Part shown: positions 52,836 through 63,375 of the stretch, one piece after another
Layout: each line of letters opens with the position of its first letter
Position numbering within the stretch: the first letter of the stretch is position 1
NCBI RefSeq assembly: GCF_013410565.1
Contig: NZ_JACCFO010000001.1
Span: 2,914,001 to 2,978,000 of the forward strand
DNA from: Streptomonospora nanhaiensis
Lineage (GTDB): Bacteria; Actinomycetota; Actinomycetes; Streptosporangiales; Streptosporangiaceae
Length of the DNA stretch: 64,000 nt
Reading direction: 5' to 3'
Program-made: the position numbers and the translations under genes
The notes under the pieces: generated by a model
Databases searched by the model: none
What the model was told of the DNA's origin: nothing
What the model saw: only the letters and a program-made list of their open reading frames with translations

Positions 52836-54148
52836 TATCGCAAGAAACCTTCGTAGTTCCGCTGCTGGAGATGGCTCTCGATCTGTTTCACCGTGTCCAG
52901 CCCGACACCGACCATGATCAGGATGCTCGTCCCGCCGAACGGGAAGTTCTGCATCGCGCCGGAGGCTCCGAGCGCGACCATCGGCAGGAGGGCGATCACC
53001 GCCAGGTAGAGCGAACCGGGAGTCGTCAGCCGGGTCAACACGTGGTCGAGGTACTCGGCGGTCGGACGCCCGGGCCGGATACCCGGGATGAACCCACCGT
53101 ACTTCTTCATGTTGTCGGCGACTTCAGCGGGGTTGAACGTGATGGACACGTAGAAGAACGCGAACCCGATGATCAGCAGGAAGAACGTGGCCATGTACAC
53201 GGGGTGCGTGCCGGTCACGAAGTAGGTGTTGAGGAACTCGACGACCGGGTTGGTCGACTCCGGGCCGATCAGGCCCACCGCGAGCTGCGGGAGGTACAGC
53301 AGCGATGTCGCGAAGATCACCGGGATGATGCCGGCCTGGTTGACCTTCAGCGGGATGTAGGTGGAGGTGCCGCCGTACATGCGCTTGCCGACCATGCGCT
53401 TGGCGTACTGCACCGGGATGCGGCGCTGGGCCTGCTCGATGAACACCACGCCGGTGATGAGCACCAGGCCCGCCACGCAGATGAGCGCGAAGACCCAGGT
53501 CTCCTGCTCCTGGAAGATGGTGGTCATGCCCGAGGGGAAGCCCGCCACGACCGTGGTGAAGATCAGCAGCGACATGCCGTTGCCCACGCCGCGCTCGGTG
53601 ATCAGCTCGCCGAACCACATGATGACACCGGTGCCGGCGGTCATCACGACGACGATGGTGACCAGGGTCAGCGGGTCCTGGTTGGGCATGTAGCTGCTGA
53701 CCGGGATCTGCCCCTGGAACAGCTGCCCGGTGCGCGCCATGGCCACGATGCTGGACGCCTGAAGCACCGCCAGGGCCAGGGTGAGGTAGCGCGTGTACTG
53801 GGTGATCTTGCCCTGCCCGGCCTGGCCCTCCTTCTTGAGGGCCTCCAGCCGCGGGATGACCACCGTCAGCAGGTTGATGATGATGCTCGCGGTGATGTAG
53901 GGCATGATGCCCAGCGCGAACACCGCCAGCTGGAACAGCGCGCCGCCGCTGAAGACGTTGAGCAGCGTGAAGACCCCGGTGGAGTCCTGCGCCTGCACCG
54001 CCTCAAGCTGCTCCCTGATGGCCGCGGAGTTGATACCCGGTGCCGGGATGACCGCGCCCAGCCGGAAGATGGTCAGGATGAACAGCGTAAACAGCAGCTT
54101 GTTACGCAGGTCAGGCGTGCGGAACGCACGGACGAACGCACCTAGCAC
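52835..54148 (-). CDS. secY: Preprotein translocase subunit SecY
   Basis: 437 residues with ten membrane segments; the channel of the Sec translocon. [20 protein letters not shown] is the first segment, [20 protein letters not shown] the second-third, and [20 protein letters not shown] holds the conserved arginine of the ribosome/SecA-binding cytoplasmic loop. GTG start at 54148 with GGAGGAGAC upstream; the frame stays open to 54460 but that part is not SecY-like. Preceded by 332 bases without a gene. Confidence 0.97.
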   Translation of the reverse strand: MLGAFVRAFRTPDLRNKLLFTLFILTIFRLGAVIPAPGINSAAIREQLEAVQAQDSTGVFTLLNVFSGGALFQLAVFALGIMPYITASIIINLLTVVIPRLEALKKEGQAGQGKITQYTRYLTLALAVLQASSIVAMARTGQLFQGQIPVSSYMPNQDPLTLVTIVVVMTAGTGVIMWFGELITERGVGNGMSLLIFTTVVAGFPSGMTTIFQEQETWVFALICVAGLVLITGVVFIEQAQRRIPVQYAKRMVGKRMYGGTSTYIPLKVNQAGIIPVIFATSLLYLPQLAVGLIGPESTNPVVEFLNTYFVTGTHPVYMATFFLLIIGFAFFYVSITFNPAEVADNMKKYGGFIPGIRPGRPTAEYLDHVLTRLTTPGSLYLAVIALLPMVALGASGAMQNFPFGGTSILIMVGVGLDTVKQIESHLQQRNYEGFLR

Positions 54149-54480
54149 GTCTCCTCCTGCGAGGTTTCGGCGGCGGAACCGGTTCCAGACATCGCGGCCG
54201 ATCCTGAATCGTCGTAGATCGTCAGGCCGGGGCGCGGCCCCGGCGCTGTGAGGTCGTCGGTCAAGCAGTATCGCACTGTAACAGCCAATCGCAGGGGGAT
54301 GCGGTTGCCCGAGGTAACTCCGGGTCACGTCTGGTGTCCGTACCGTGTCCGGGCGACGGCGCCTCGGGCGTGGTACCGAACCTACCTCAACCCCCGGCCG
54401 AACGCGCGGGGGCGCCCGCCGGTTCCCGCCCAGAGGGCGGGCCGGCGAGCGCCCGAACACGCGCGACGGGAGCGGAGTCC
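54149..54480. other. Intergenic region between rplO and secY
   Basis: 332 bases. A perfect GCCGGGGC-GCG-GCCCCGGC hairpin is at 54226-54244. On the minus strand, TTACAGT and GATACT near 54270-54285 are possible -10 elements, so secY-adk-map may have its own promoter. No gene seen. Confidence 0.5.
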
Positions 54481-54945
54481 CTACCGCTCGGTGACGCTGC
54501 CACCGGCCGCGGTGATCTTCTCCTTGGCCGAGGCGGAGAACGCGTCCGCGGTGACCTGGACGGCCACCGAGATCTCGCCCTCGCCCAGGACCTTGACGGG
54601 CTGGTTCTTGCGGACCGCGCCCTTGGCGACCAGGCTCTCGACGGTGACCTCGCCGCCCTCGGGGAACAGCTCGCTCAGCCGGTCGAGGTTCACCACCTGG
54701 TAGGTGGTCTTGAACCGGGCGTTGCTGAAGCCCTTGAGCTTGGGGATCCGCCGGATCAGGGGCATCTGGCCGCCCTCGAAGCCGAACGGCACCGTGGAGC
54801 GGGCCTTGGTGCCCTTGGTGCCGCGGCCCGCGGTCTTGCCCTTGGACGCCTCGCCGCGACCCTTGCGGGTCTTGGCCTTGTTGGAGCCCGGAGCCGGCCG
54901 CAGGTGGTGCAGCTTCAGCGGCTCGTCGGGCGTGTAGTCGCTCAT
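54481..54945 (-). CDS. rplO: 50S ribosomal protein L15
   Basis: 154 residues. [20 protein letters not shown] and [20 protein letters not shown] form the basic N-terminal extension that threads into 23S r[19 protein letters not shown] follows. ATG overlaps the rpmD stop by 4 bases. Last gene before the break in front of secY. Confidence 0.97.
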   Translation of the reverse strand: MSDYTPDEPLKLHHLRPAPGSNKAKTRKGRGEASKGKTAGRGTKGTKARSTVPFGFEGGQMPLIRRIPKLKGFSNARFKTTYQVVNLDRLSELFPEGGEVTVESLVAKGAVRKNQPVKVLGEGEISVAVQVTADAFSASAKEKITAAGGSVTER

Positions 54946-55130
54946 TCGTCGACCTCCTCGACGCTCACGAGGTGCGCGACGACGTTGATCTGCCCGCGGA
55001 CCGAGGGGCTGTCCTCACGCACCACGGACGAGCCGATCTTCCGCAGTCCCAGCGACCGCAGGCTGTCGCGCTGCTTCTGCTTCCCGCCGATCTTGGACCG
55101 GACCTGGGTGATCTTCAGCTTGTTCGCCAT
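54942..55130 (-). CDS. rpmD: 50S ribosomal protein L30
   Basis: 62 residues, short bacterial form: [40 protein letters not shown] and [10 protein letters not shown]. Starts 2 bases after rpsE and overlaps rplO. L30 is missing in some bacteria but present here. Confidence 0.97.
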   Translation of the reverse strand: MANKLKITQVRSKIGGKQKQRDSLRSLGLRKIGSSVVREDSPSVRGQINVVAHLVSVEEVDE

Positions 55131-55132
55131 GC

Positions 55133-55735
55133 TCAGGCACCCGCCTTCGCCTCGGCGCGGGCGCGCAGCATCGCGGCCGGGGCCACGTCCTCGATGGGCA
55201 GACCGCGGCGGGCCGCGATCTCCTCGGGCTGGTTGAGGTCCTTGAGCGCCGCGACCGTGGCGTGCACGATGTTGAGCGGGTTGGAGGACCCCAGGGACTT
55301 GCTCAGCACGTCGTGGATACCGGCGCACTCCAGCACGGCGCGCACCGGACCGCCGGCGATAACACCGGTACCGGGCGCGGCCGGGCGCAGCAGCACCACG
55401 CCGGCGGCCTCCTCGCCCTGGACCCGGTGCGTGATCGTGCCCTGGATGCGGGGGACGCGGAAGAAGTTCTTCTTCGCCTCCTCGACACCCTTGGCGATGG
55501 CGGCGGGGACCTCTTTGGCCTTCCCGTAGCCGACGCCGACCATGCCGTTGCCGTCGCCGACAACCACCAGGGCGGTGAAGCTGAAGCGCCGACCACCCTT
55601 GACGACCTTGGCGACCCGGTTGATGGTCACGACCTTCTCGATGTAGGAGACACCCTTGTCTGCGGCGCCGCCGCGGCGATCGTCACGGCGGTCACGCCGC
55701 TCGCCACCGGCGCCGCGCCGCGGAGCTGCAGCCAT
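55133..55735 (-). CDS. rpsE: 30S ribosomal protein S5
   Basis: 200 residues. An Arg-rich N-terminal extension ([18 protein letters not shown]) precedes the S5 dsRNA-binding-like domain, [20 protein letters not shown] and [20 protein letters not shown], and the C-terminal [16 protein letters not shown]. The S5 proofreading/spectinomycin loop (around KVVKGGRR) is of the normal sensitive type by eye. Confidence 0.97.
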   Translation of the reverse strand: MAAAPRRGAGGERRDRRDDRRGGAADKGVSYIEKVVTINRVAKVVKGGRRFSFTALVVVGDGNGMVGVGYGKAKEVPAAIAKGVEEAKKNFFRVPRIQGTITHRVQGEEAAGVVLLRPAAPGTGVIAGGPVRAVLECAGIHDVLSKSLGSSNPLNIVHATVAALKDLNQPEEIAARRGLPIEDVAPAAMLRARAEAKAGA

Positions 55736-55781
55736 CAGTGGTTCCTCTTCCCGTTGGTGAAAATGCTTGCGACCGGGCTCA

Positions 55782-56168
55782 TCAGAACTCCAGTCCGCCG
55801 GCGCGCGCGCCGTCGGCCAGCGCGGCGACGCGGCCGTGGTACTGGTAGCCGCCGCGGTCGAAGACGACCGCCGAGATGTCGGCGGCCTTCGCGCGCTCCG
55901 CCAGGAGCTCGCCGACCTTGCGGGACTTCTCGGTCTTGGTGCCCTCGCTGTCGCGGATGTCGCGGTCCAGCGTGGAGGCCGCCACCAGCGTGTGGTGGCG
56001 GGTGTCGTCGATGATCTGGGCGACCATGTGCTTGGAGGAGCGGAACACCACCAGGCGCGGACGCTCCGGCGTGCCCGAGACCTTCTTGCGGACCCGAAGG
56101 TGGCGGCGCGCACGGGAAGCCGCGCGCTTGGCCGTCCCCCTGCGGACCAGCGTCGTGCTCTTACCCAT
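55782..56168 (-). CDS. rplR: 50S ribosomal protein L18
   Basis: 128 residues. 5S rRNA-binding protein with [40 protein letters not shown] and [23 protein letters not shown] start 2 bases after the rplF stop; 46 bases before rpsE. Confidence 0.97.
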   Translation of the reverse strand: MGKSTTLVRRGTAKRAASRARRHLRVRKKVSGTPERPRLVVFRSSKHMVAQIIDDTRHHTLVAASTLDRDIRDSEGTKTEKSRKVGELLAERAKAADISAVVFDRGGYQYHGRVAALADGARAGGLEF

Positions 56169-56170
56169 GA

Positions 56171-56707
56171 CTACTTACCAGCCTTTCCGGCCTTGCGGCG
56201 GATGAACTCGCCCTGGTAGCGAACGCCCTTGCCCTTGTACGGGTCGGGCTTGCGCAGGTTGCGAATGTTCGCGGCGACCTGACCCACGAGCTGCTTGTCG
56301 ATGCCCTCGACGTGCAGCAGGGTCGGCTTCTCGACGCGGAAGGTGATCCCCTCCGGGGGCTCGACCACCACGGGGTGGCTGTAGCCCAGCGAGAACTCCA
56401 GGTTCGAGCCCCTGGCCTGGACGCGGTAACCCACACCGTGGATCTCCAGCGTCTTGCTGTAGCCCTTGGAGACACCCTCGATCAGGTTGGCGATCAGGGC
56501 GCGGGTAAGGCCGTGCAGCGACCGGTTGTCCGGCTTGTCGTCGGGCCGCTGGACGCGGATGACGCCGTCCTCCAGCTGCACCGTGATGGGCTCGGCGACC
56601 GTGTTCTTCAGTTCGCCCTTGGGACCCTTGACCCTGACGTCCTGCCCGTCGATGGTGACCTCGACGCCCTTGGGGACCTCGATCGGGAGTCGTCCGATGC
56701 GCGACAT
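56171..56707 (-). CDS. rplF: 50S ribosomal protein L6
   Basis: 178 residues, two related alpha/beta halves: [20 protein letters not shown] in the first, and [20 protein letters not shown] followed by [14 protein letters not shown] in the second. The C-terminal [20 protein letters not shown] contacts 23S rRNA near the factor-binding site. Starts 16 bases after rpsH. Confidence 0.97.
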   Translation of the reverse strand: MSRIGRLPIEVPKGVEVTIDGQDVRVKGPKGELKNTVAEPITVQLEDGVIRVQRPDDKPDNRSLHGLTRALIANLIEGVSKGYSKTLEIHGVGYRVQARGSNLEFSLGYSHPVVVEPPEGITFRVEKPTLLHVEGIDKQLVGQVAANIRNLRKPDPYKGKGVRYQGEFIRRKAGKAGK

Positions 56708-56723
56708 GTCGAAATCCCTCCCT

Positions 56724-57122
56724 CTACCAGACGTAGGCGAGGACTTCGCCGCCCACGCCGCGCTTCTTGGCCTGCTTGTCGGTCATCAGACCGCCGGACG
56801 TCGAGATGATGGCGATACCGAGACCGCCCAGGACGCGCGGAAGGTTGTCCTTCTTCGCGTACACGCGCAGACCGGGCTTGGACACCCGGCGCACGCCCGC
56901 GATGGAGCGCTCGCGCGTGGGCCCGTACTTCAGGTCGACGACGAGGTTCTGGCCGACCGCGGCCTCCTCGGTGCGCCAGCCCTGGACGAAGCCCTCCTGC
57001 TGGAGGATCTCGGCGATGTGCGCCTTGATCTTGGAATACGGCATGGTCACGGTGTCGTGATATGCCGAATTCGCGTTACGCAGACGCGTCAGCATGTCTG
57101 CGATCGGGTCGGTCATCGTCAT
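56724..57122 (-). CDS. rpsH: 30S ribosomal protein S8
   Basis: 132 residues: [40 protein letters not shown] and [20 protein letters not shown] with the C-terminal rRNA-binding motif. Two in-frame ATGs (57122 and 57116) begin the gene; the first has GGAAGGG about 12 bases upstream. S8 is the classic autoregulator of spc operons, and two tandem hairpins lie 38-80 bases before this start. Confidence 0.96.
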   Translation of the reverse strand: MTMTDPIADMLTRLRNANSAYHDTVTMPYSKIKAHIAEILQQEGFVQGWRTEEAAVGQNLVVDLKYGPTRERSIAGVRRVSKPGLRVYAKKDNLPRVLGGLGIAIISTSGGLMTDKQAKKRGVGGEVLAYVW

Positions 57123-57425
57123 GGCCGATAGGCCCTTCCTCACCGCGGTTTCCCCAAGGACAGGTCCCTCCCTGCGGACCTGTTCCCGTGCGGCTGCACG
57201 GGTTCCTCTAGGACCTACGGCGTGGTCATGGGCACCTCTCCGGCTCGGCCGGCGGGTGCCCTGTCGGTTTTGGTGTGTTCGTTGTGGCGGGGGTGCGGCG
57301 CGTGAGAGGACGCACCGCGAGGAGCCGTCCCGCGCGCTCCGCGGCGGCCGTGCCATAGGCGGCCGCGCGCGGCACGCCCGGGCCGACGATCAGCGCTCGT
57401 CGGCCCGTGGGCGTAGGCGAAGGGG
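57123..57425. other. Structured gap between rpsN and rpsH
   Basis: 303 bases breaking the otherwise tight spc cluster. It has an 11-bp hairpin just after rpsN (57379-57407, loop TCAGCGC), and two more before rpsH: ACAGGTCC/GGACCTGT (57160-57183) and CCCGTG/CACGGG (57185-57202). The layout suits terminator or attenuator plus internal promoter or S8 feedback site. No gene seen. Confidence 0.55.
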
Positions 57426-57611
57426 CTACCAGCTCGACTTGGCGATACCGGGAAGCTCGCCGCGGTGGGCCATCTCGCGGAAGCAGATGCGGCACAGGCC
57501 GAACTTCCGGAAGACGGCGCGCGGACGACCGCACCGCGAGCAACGAGTATACGCGCGAACCGCGAACTTCGGCTTCCGGTTCGCCTTGGCGATCAGTGCT
57601 TTCTTGGCCAT
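57426..57611 (-). CDS. rpsN: 30S ribosomal protein S14 type Z
   Basis: 61 residues, the short zinc-binding form: [20 protein letters not shown] and [20 protein letters not shown] with two CxxC pairs. GGGGA lies 4-5 bases before the ATG. Starts 9 bases after rplE. A zinc-free paralogue under Zur control often exists elsewhere in such genomes. Confidence 0.97.
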   Translation of the reverse strand: MAKKALIAKANRKPKFAVRAYTRCSRCGRPRAVFRKFGLCRICFREMAHRGELPGIAKSSW

Positions 57612-57620
57612 AGGTCTCCC

Positions 57621-58196
57621 CTAGGACTCCTTGAAGGGGAAACCGAGCCGCTTCAGCAGGCTGCGCCCCTCGTCGTCGTTGGTCGCCGAGGTGACGACCG
57701 TGATGTCCATGCCGCGCTGGCGGTCGACCTTGTCGGGGTCGATCTCGTGGAACATGACCTGCTCGGTCAGCCCGAACGTGTAGTTGCCGTTGCCGTCGAA
57801 CTGCTTCGGCGACAGCCCGCGGAAGTCGCGGATGCGCGGCAGCGCGAGCGACAGCAGCCGGTCGAGGAACTCCCACATGCGGTCGCCGCGCAGCGTGACG
57901 CTGGCGCCGATCGGCTGGCCCTCGCGCAGCTTGAACTGCGCGATGGACTTCTTGGCGCGGTTGATGCGCGGCTTCTGGCCGGTGATCAGCGACAGGTCGG
58001 AGACCGCACCCTGGATCAGCTTGGCGTCGCGCGCGGCGTCGCCAACGCCCATGTTCACCACGATCTTGACAAGACCGGGGGTCTGCATGACGTTCTTGAT
58101 CCCGAACTCCTCGCGGATCGCCGCAGCGATCTCGGAGCGGTACTTCTCCTTCAGCCGCGGAACCGGCGGCGCGGCGGTCTCAGTCTGGGCCGTCAT
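57621..58196 (-). CDS. rplE: 50S ribosomal protein L5
   Basis: 191 residues. 5S rRNA binder with [60 protein letters not shown] and [23 protein letters not shown] overlaps the rplX stop by one base. Confidence 0.98.
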   Translation of the reverse strand: MTAQTETAAPPVPRLKEKYRSEIAAAIREEFGIKNVMQTPGLVKIVVNMGVGDAARDAKLIQGAVSDLSLITGQKPRINRAKKSIAQFKLREGQPIGASVTLRGDRMWEFLDRLLSLALPRIRDFRGLSPKQFDGNGNYTFGLTEQVMFHEIDPDKVDRQRGMDITVVTSATNDDEGRSLLKRLGFPFKES

Positions 58197-58501
58197 CAGA
58201 TGTCCTTACCGGTACGGCGGGAGATCCGGACCTTGGTACCGTCTTCGTCGAAGCGGTAACCCACCCGGGTCGGCTTGCCGTCCTCCACGATCGCGACGTT
58301 GCTCACGTGGATCGGCGCCTCCTTGGTGACGACCTCGCCCTGCTGGCCGCTCGCCGGATTCGCCCTCTTGTGCTTCTTGATGAGGTTGACGCCCTCGACG
58401 ACGACACGCTGCTCCCGGGGAAGGGCCTTGATGACCTTCCCGGTGGCACCCTTGTCCTTGCCGGCGATGACGATGACCTCGTCGTCCTTCTTGATCTTCA
58501 T
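58196..58501 (-). CDS. rplX: 50S ribosomal protein L24
   Basis: 101 residues with the KOW motif [20 protein letters not shown] and the middle [23 protein letters not shown] 3 bases after the rplN stop. Early assembly initiator of the large subunit. Confidence 0.97.
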   Translation of the reverse strand: MKIKKDDEVIVIAGKDKGATGKVIKALPREQRVVVEGVNLIKKHKRANPASGQQGEVVTKEAPIHVSNVAIVEDGKPTRVGYRFDEDGTKVRISRRTGKDI

Positions 58502-58504
58502 CGC

Positions 58505-58873
58505 CTAGAGCACCTCCGGCGCTAGCGAGATGATGCGCATGAACTTCTTGTCCCGCAGCTCGCGCCCGACCGGGCCGAAGATGCGGGTGCCGCGCGGGTC
58601 CCCACCGTCCTTGATGAGCACGGCGGCGTTCTCATCGAAGCGGATGTAGGAGCCGTCGGGCCGGCGGCGCTCCTTGGAGGTGCGCACGATAACGGCCTTG
58701 ACGACATCGCCCTTCTTCACGCCCGCGCCGGGAAGGGCGTCCTTCACCGTCGCCACGATGGTGTCGCCGATGCCCGCGTAGCGCCGACCCGAGCCACCGA
58801 GGACACGGATGGTCAGGATCTCCTTGGCCCCCGTGTTGTCGGCGACCTTGAGTCGCGACTCCTGCTGAATCAC
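58505..58873 (-). CDS. rplN: 50S ribosomal protein L14
   Basis: 122 residues: [40 protein letters not shown] and [20 protein letters not shown]. First gene after a 101-base gap behind rpsQ, the classic boundary between S10 and spc clusters. The gap has no clear terminator. Confidence 0.98.
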   Translation of the reverse strand: MIQQESRLKVADNTGAKEILTIRVLGGSGRRYAGIGDTIVATVKDALPGAGVKKGDVVKAVIVRTSKERRRPDGSYIRFDENAAVLIKDGGDPRGTRIFGPVGRELRDKKFMRIISLAPEVL

Positions 58874-58974
58874 GTCTGCTCCTGATATTCGCGCGCGACC
58901 GGCCTCCCGGTCCGCGCTGCTAGGTGGTCACACCCCTTGGGCGGCCGATCTCCACCAACCGGCCGCCACAGGGG

Positions 58975-59250
58975 TTACTTCGCCTTCTCCAGGATCTCCA
59001 CGACGCGCCAGCGCTTGGTCGCGGACATCGGACGGGTCTCCATCAGGCGAACCCGGTCACCGACGCCGCAGGAGTTCGCCTCGTCGTGGGCCTTGTACTT
59101 GGTGGTGCGGCGCAGGACCTTGCCGTAAAGCGCGTGCTTCACGCGGTCCTCGACCTCGACAACGACGGTCTTCTCCATCTTGTCGCTGACGACGTAGCCC
59201 TCGCGCACCTTGCGGTAGTTGCGCCCCGAGCCCTGGGTGGTCTCGCTCAT
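58975..59250 (-). CDS. rpsQ: 30S ribosomal protein S17
   Basis: 91 residues, OB-fold: [40 protein letters not shown] and [20 protein letters not shown]. The ATG overlaps the end of rpmC by 4 bases. Last gene of the S10 cluster. Confidence 0.98.
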   Translation of the reverse strand: MSETTQGSGRNYRKVREGYVVSDKMEKTVVVEVEDRVKHALYGKVLRRTTKYKAHDEANSCGVGDRVRLMETRPMSATKRWRVVEILEKAK

Positions 59251-59501
59251 TCGGCTGCTTCCTTCGTCTCCTCAGCCGACTCTCCGGCCAGCGGCATGAT
59301 CCCCAGCTCGTGCTCGCGCATGACCGTGTAGATCCGAGCGATCTCGCGCTTCACGGTGCGCAGACGGCCGTGGTTGTCCAGCTGCCCGGTGGCGGCCTGG
59401 AAGCGGAGGTTGAACAGCTCCTCCTTCGCCTCCTTGAGCTTGCCGACCAGGTCCTCGAGGGACTCGTTCCGCAGCTCTTGGGCGGTCAGGGACTTGGCCA
59501 T
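59247..59501 (-). CDS. rpmC: 50S ribosomal protein L29
   Basis: 84 residues. The two-helix L29 body [20 protein letters not shown] and [20 protein letters not shown] is followed by an acidic tail [14 protein letters not shown] overlaps the rplP stop by one base. Confidence 0.97.
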   Translation of the reverse strand: MAKSLTAQELRNESLEDLVGKLKEAKEELFNLRFQAATGQLDNHGRLRTVKREIARIYTVMREHELGIMPLAGESAEETKEAAE

Positions 59502-59917
59502 CACGCCTCCACTTCGCGCTTCACGAACTTGCACTTCATCGGAAGCTTGTGCATCGCGCGACGCATGGCTTCCTTGGCCACCGGCTCCGGCACGCCCGAC
59601 AGCTCGAACATGACGCGGCCCGGCTTGACCGGGGCGACCCACCACTCGGGGGAGCCCTTACCGGAACCCATGCGGGTCTCGGCCGGCTTCTTGGTGATGG
59701 GGCGGTCGGGGAAGATGTTGATCCAGACCTTGCCGCCACGCCGGATGTGCCGGGTCATGGCGATACGCGCGGCCTCGATCTGCCGGTTGGTGACGTAGGC
59801 GGCGTCCAGGGCCTGGATGCCGTACTCACCGAAGTTGACCTTCGTGCCGCCCTTGGCCCGCCCCTTCAGGCTGGGGTGGTGCTGCTTGCGGTACTTGATC
59901 TTGCGGGGAATGAGCAT
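59501..59917 (-). CDS. rplP: 50S ribosomal protein L16
   Basis: 138 residues. [40 protein letters not shown] and [20 protein letters not shown]. The loop with R in [10 protein letters not shown] lies near the peptidyl-transferase centre. ATG 2 bases after the rpsC stop. Confidence 0.98.
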   Translation of the reverse strand: MLIPRKIKYRKQHHPSLKGRAKGGTKVNFGEYGIQALDAAYVTNRQIEAARIAMTRHIRRGGKVWINIFPDRPITKKPAETRMGSGKGSPEWWVAPVKPGRVMFELSGVPEPVAKEAMRRAMHKLPMKCKFVKREVEA

Positions 59918-59919
59918 GG

Positions 59920-60750
59920 TCAGCTCCCCTCGTTCCCGGAGTTGTCGGCACCCTGGCCGGCCCCGGCCGGTGCGCCGGACTTCGCCTCGGCCGCCTGGCC
60001 CTGGCCGCCCTGCGGACCGCCCTGGCCGCCGCGGCGGCGCCGCTGCGGACGCTCGCGGCGCTGGCCGCCGGCACCGCCGGGGGCGCGCTGCGCCGCCTGG
60101 GCGGCCTCGCGCTCGGCGCGGGTGGCCGGGGCGTCGCCCTTGTAGATCCACACCTTCACGCCGATGCGGCCGAAGGTGGTGCGGGCCTCGAAGAAGCCGT
60201 AGTCGATGTCGGCGCGGAGCGTGTGCAGGGGCACGCGGCCCTCGCGGTAGAACTCCGACCGGGACATCTCGGCACCGCCGAGGCGGCCGCCGCACTGGAT
60301 GCGGATGCCCTTGGCACCGCTCTTCATGGCACTCTGCATGGCCTTGCGCATGGCCCGCCGGAACGCGACTCGGCTGGAAAGCTGCTCGGCCACACCCTGA
60401 GCGACGAGCTGGGCGTCGATCTCGGGGTTCTTGACCTCAAGGATGTTGAGCTGGACCTGCTTCTTGTTGGTCAGCTTCTCCAGGTCTGCGCGGATGCGGT
60501 CGGCCTCCGAGCCGCGGCGGCCGATGACGATGCCCGGCCGGGCGGTGTGGATGTCGACGCGGACGCGCTCACGGGTGCGCTCGATCTCGACCTTGGAGAT
60601 CCCGGCGCGCTCCATGCCGCGGTTCAGCATCCGGCGGATGGCCACGTCTTCCTTGACGTAGTCCTTGTACAGCTTGTCGGCATACCACCGGGTCTTGTAG
60701 TCGGTGGTGACACCGAGTCGGAACCCGTGCGGGTTGACCTTCTGCCCCAC
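59920..60750 (-). CDS. rpsC: 30S ribosomal protein S3
   Basis: 276 residues. The KH domain has [20 protein letters not shown]; the C-terminal domain has [20 protein letters not shown] and the mRNA-helicase-like lysines/arginines. From about 212 on, a Gly/Gln/Arg-rich tail ([20 protein letters not shown]) extends the protein, longer than the bacterial norm and typical of actinobacteria. ATG overlaps the rplV stop by one base. Confidence 0.98.
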   Translation of the reverse strand: MGQKVNPHGFRLGVTTDYKTRWYADKLYKDYVKEDVAIRRMLNRGMERAGISKVEIERTRERVRVDIHTARPGIVIGRRGSEADRIRADLEKLTNKKQVQLNILEVKNPEIDAQLVAQGVAEQLSSRVAFRRAMRKAMQSAMKSGAKGIRIQCGGRLGGAEMSRSEFYREGRVPLHTLRADIDYGFFEARTTFGRIGVKVWIYKGDAPATRAEREAAQAAQRAPGGAGGQRRERPQRRRRGGQGGPQGGQGQAAEAKSGAPAGAGQGADNSGNEGS

Positions 60751-61136
60751 TATCGGGTCCTCTCCTTCGTCTTGGACGACGACGTCTTGGACGACGAGGC
60801 GGCGTCACGCGGCTCAACGACCACGGTGATGTGGCTCGTCCGCTTGGTGACCCGGAACGCGCGGCCGAAGCCCCGCGGCCGGATGCGCTTCAGGGTCGGA
60901 CCCTCGTCCACCCAGGCGCCACCGACCACCAGATTCTCGCGGTCCAGCTTGTCGTTGTGCTCGGCATTGGCGATGGCGCTCGCGAGCACCTTGCCCACCG
61001 GCTCGCTCGCCGCCTGGGGCGCGAACCGGAGCACCGCCTGTGCCTCGTCAGCGGGCAACCCGCGAATAAGGTCCACCACACGGCGGGCCTTTCGGGGCGT
61101 AACACGGACGAACCGTGCCTGTGCCCTCGTTCCCAT
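60750..61136 (-). CDS. rplV: 50S ribosomal protein L22
   Basis: 128 residues from the ATG at 61136 (GAGGG 8 bases before). [20 protein letters not shown] is the L22 core start, and the long beta hairpin lining the exit tunnel is [20 protein letters not shown]. The C-terminus ends in a Ser/Lys repeat [11 protein letters not shown] encoded by repeated GTCTTGGACGACGAC-type DNA. The frame stays open to 61202 but without family match. Confidence 0.96.
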   Translation of the reverse strand: MGTRAQARFVRVTPRKARRVVDLIRGLPADEAQAVLRFAPQAASEPVGKVLASAIANAEHNDKLDRENLVVGGAWVDEGPTLKRIRPRGFGRAFRVTKRTSHITVVVEPRDAASSSKTSSSKTKERTR

Positions 61137-61210
61137 CGCTTTTCCCTCGCTCACGGAAATCAGCCCCCACTCACCGTGGGGAGATTGGCTTTTACTCCTC
61201 ATCGCAACCG

Positions 61211-61489
61211 CTAGCGGCGGCTGCGCCGGTCTTCCTTGACGTGGCTGCGGAAAGTGCGCGTGGGAGCGAACTCGCCGAGCTTGTGACCGACCATGGCCTC
61301 GGTGATGAACACCGGGATGTGCGTCTTGCCGTTGTGGACGGCGATCGTGTGGCCGATCATCTCAGGGACGATCATGGACCGGCGCGACCACGTCTTGATG
61401 ACGTTCTTGGTGCCCTTTTCGTTCTGCTCCTCCACCTTCTTCATGAGGTGGTCGTCGACGAACGGGCCCTTCTTCAGGCTACGTGGCAT
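61211..61489 (-). CDS. rpsS: 30S ribosomal protein S19
   Basis: 92 residues: [40 protein letters not shown] and [23 protein letters not shown] 12 bases after rplB. Head protein contacting S13. Confidence 0.98.
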   Translation of the reverse strand: MPRSLKKGPFVDDHLMKKVEEQNEKGTKNVIKTWSRRSMIVPEMIGHTIAVHNGKTHIPVFITEAMVGHKLGEFAPTRTFRSHVKEDRRSRR

Positions 61490-61501
61490 CGGACGTGCTC
61501 C

Positions 61502-62335
61502 TTACCGCTTCTTCTTGCTACGCCGACGCACGATGAGCCGGTCACTGTCCTTCTTCGGCTTGCGGGTCCGCCCCTCGGGCTTGCCCCACGGGCTGACCGG
61601 GTGCCGGCCGCCCGAGCTCTTGCCCTCGCCACCGCCGAGCGGGTGGTCGACCGGGTTCATCGCCACACCGCGGACCGAGGGGCGCTTGCCGCGCCAGCGG
61701 TTGCGGCCGGCCTTGCCCCAGTTGATGTTGGACTGCTCGGCGTTGCCGACCTGGCCCACCGTCGCGCGGCAGGTGACGAGCACCTGCCGCATCTCGCCGG
61801 AGGGCATGCGCAGCGTGGCGTAGTTGCCCTCCTTGGCCAGCAGCTGGATCTGCGAGCCGGCGGAGCGGCCCAGCTTGGCGCCGCCGCCCGGCTTCAGCTC
61901 GACCGCGTGCACGAACGTACCCGTGGGGATGTTGCGCAGCGGGAGGCAGTTGCCGGGCTTGATGTCGGCGCCGGGGCCGTTCTCGATCCGCTGGCCCTGC
62001 TGGATGCCGGTCGGGGCGAGGATGTAGCGCTTCTCCCCGTCGACGTAGTGCAGCAGCGCGATCCGCGCGGTCCGGTTCGGGTCGTACTCGATGTGCGCGA
62101 CCTTGGCGGGAACCCCGTCCTTGTCGTGCCGGCGGAAGTCGATCACCCGGTAGGCCCGCTTGTGGCCGCCGCCCTGGTGGCGCGCGGTGATGCGGCCCTG
62201 GCCGTTGCGCCCGCCCTTGGAGTGCAGCGGACGCACCAGCGACTTCTCCGGGTGGGAGCGCGTGATCTCGACGAAGTCGGCCACGCTGGAGCCGCGGCGA
62301 CCTGGTGAGGTCGGCTTGTACTTACGAATGCCCAT
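61502..62335 (-). CDS. rplB: 50S ribosomal protein L2
   Basis: 277 residues. [20 protein letters not shown] at the N-terminus, the SH3-like and OB domains in the middle, and [20 protein letters not shown] with the highly conserved histidine near the peptidyl-transferase centre. Starts 76 bases after rplW. Essential for subunit joining. Confidence 0.98.
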   Translation of the reverse strand: MGIRKYKPTSPGRRGSSVADFVEITRSHPEKSLVRPLHSKGGRNGQGRITARHQGGGHKRAYRVIDFRRHDKDGVPAKVAHIEYDPNRTARIALLHYVDGEKRYILAPTGIQQGQRIENGPGADIKPGNCLPLRNIPTGTFVHAVELKPGGGAKLGRSAGSQIQLLAKEGNYATLRMPSGEMRQVLVTCRATVGQVGNAEQSNINWGKAGRNRWRGKRPSVRGVAMNPVDHPLGGGEGKSSGGRHPVSPWGKPEGRTRKPKKDSDRLIVRRRSKKKR

Positions 62336-62411
62336 CTTCTTCGCGCATTCCTTTGCGTGTTTCTCTGGCGGTCAGCCCTGCGGGGCACCGCCGCGGGGAC
62401 GGTGCGGTGTC

Positions 62412-62702
62412 CTAGACGCCGAAGATGTCGATCCGGTCGCCCTCGCGCAGGCTGACGATCGCGCGCTTGGTGTCAGGACGCTTGCCGTAACCGAACCGGG
62501 TGCGCTTGCGCTTGCCCTGCCGGTTGATCGTGTTCACGTTGGTGACCTTCACGTCGAAGATCTTCTCCACCGCGATCTTGATCTGCGTCTTGTTGGCCGT
62601 GGGCTGCACCAGGAACGTGTACTTGTTCTGGTCCATGAGCCCGTAGCTCTTCTCGGAGATCACCGGCTCGATGATGATGTCCCGAGGGTCGGGGATCCTC
62701 AC
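62412..62702 (-). CDS. rplW: 50S ribosomal protein L23
   Basis: 96 residues: [40 protein letters not shown] and [15 protein letters not shown]. Docks SRP and trigger factor at the tunnel exit. ATG overlaps the rplD end by 4 bases. Confidence 0.98.
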   Translation of the reverse strand: MRIPDPRDIIIEPVISEKSYGLMDQNKYTFLVQPTANKTQIKIAVEKIFDVKVTNVNTINRQGKRKRTRFGYGKRPDTKRAIVSLREGDRIDIFGV

Positions 62703-63373
62703 TGGTCCTCCTCCTGAGCCTCCGCGGCCCGGGCGCCGCCCTGGGCGTGGGCCACGAACTCGTCGTAGCCGCGCTCGGTGAAGACGATGTCGTCGGCGCG
62801 CAGGACGTCGTAGGTGTTCACCTGGTCGGCGTCGAGGATGTGCACCTCGGGGAGGTTGCGCAGCGCCGTCCGGTTGTGGTGGTCGTCGCGGTCCAGGACC
62901 ACGAGCACCTTGGTGGACTCGGTGATGCCGCGCAGCGCCTTCAGAGCGGTCTTGGTGCGCTGGCTGGTGACGTCCTCGCCCAGGAACTCGCTGATGATGT
63001 GGACGCGGTTGTGGCGGGCGCGGTCGGAGAGCGCGCCGCGCAGGGCCGCGGCCTTCATCTTCTTGGGCGTGCGCTGGCTGTAGTCGCGCGGCTTGGGGCC
63101 GTGGACGACGCCGCCGCCGGTGAACTGCGGCGCGCGGGTCGAGCCCTGGCGGGCCCGGCCGGTGCCCTTCTGGCGGTACGGCTTCTTGCCGCCGCCGCGG
63201 ACCTCGCCGCGGGTCTTGGTCGAGTGCGTGCCCTGGCGGGCGGCGGCCTGCTGGCCGTTCACGACCTGGTGCATCAGCGGGATGTTGACCTTCTGGTCGA
63301 AGATCGACTCCGGCAGTTCGACGCTGCGGCCGGCCTTGCCCTCGGGGCTCTTCACCTCAACGGTGGTGGCCAT
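62699..63373 (-). CDS. rplD: 50S ribosomal protein L4
   Basis: 224 residues. The tunnel loop is rich in basic residues: [20 protein letters not shown] and [20 protein letters not shown]. The C-terminal globular part has [23 protein letters not shown] 2 bases after the rplC stop. In other bacteria L4 can repress its own operon, but the relevant leader lies outside this window. Confidence 0.98.
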   Translation of the reverse strand: MATTVEVKSPEGKAGRSVELPESIFDQKVNIPLMHQVVNGQQAAARQGTHSTKTRGEVRGGGKKPYRQKGTGRARQGSTRAPQFTGGGVVHGPKPRDYSQRTPKKMKAAALRGALSDRARHNRVHIISEFLGEDVTSQRTKTALKALRGITESTKVLVVLDRDDHHNRTALRNLPEVHILDADQVNTYDVLRADDIVFTERGYDEFVAHAQGGARAAEAQEEDQ

Positions 63374-63375
63374 GG

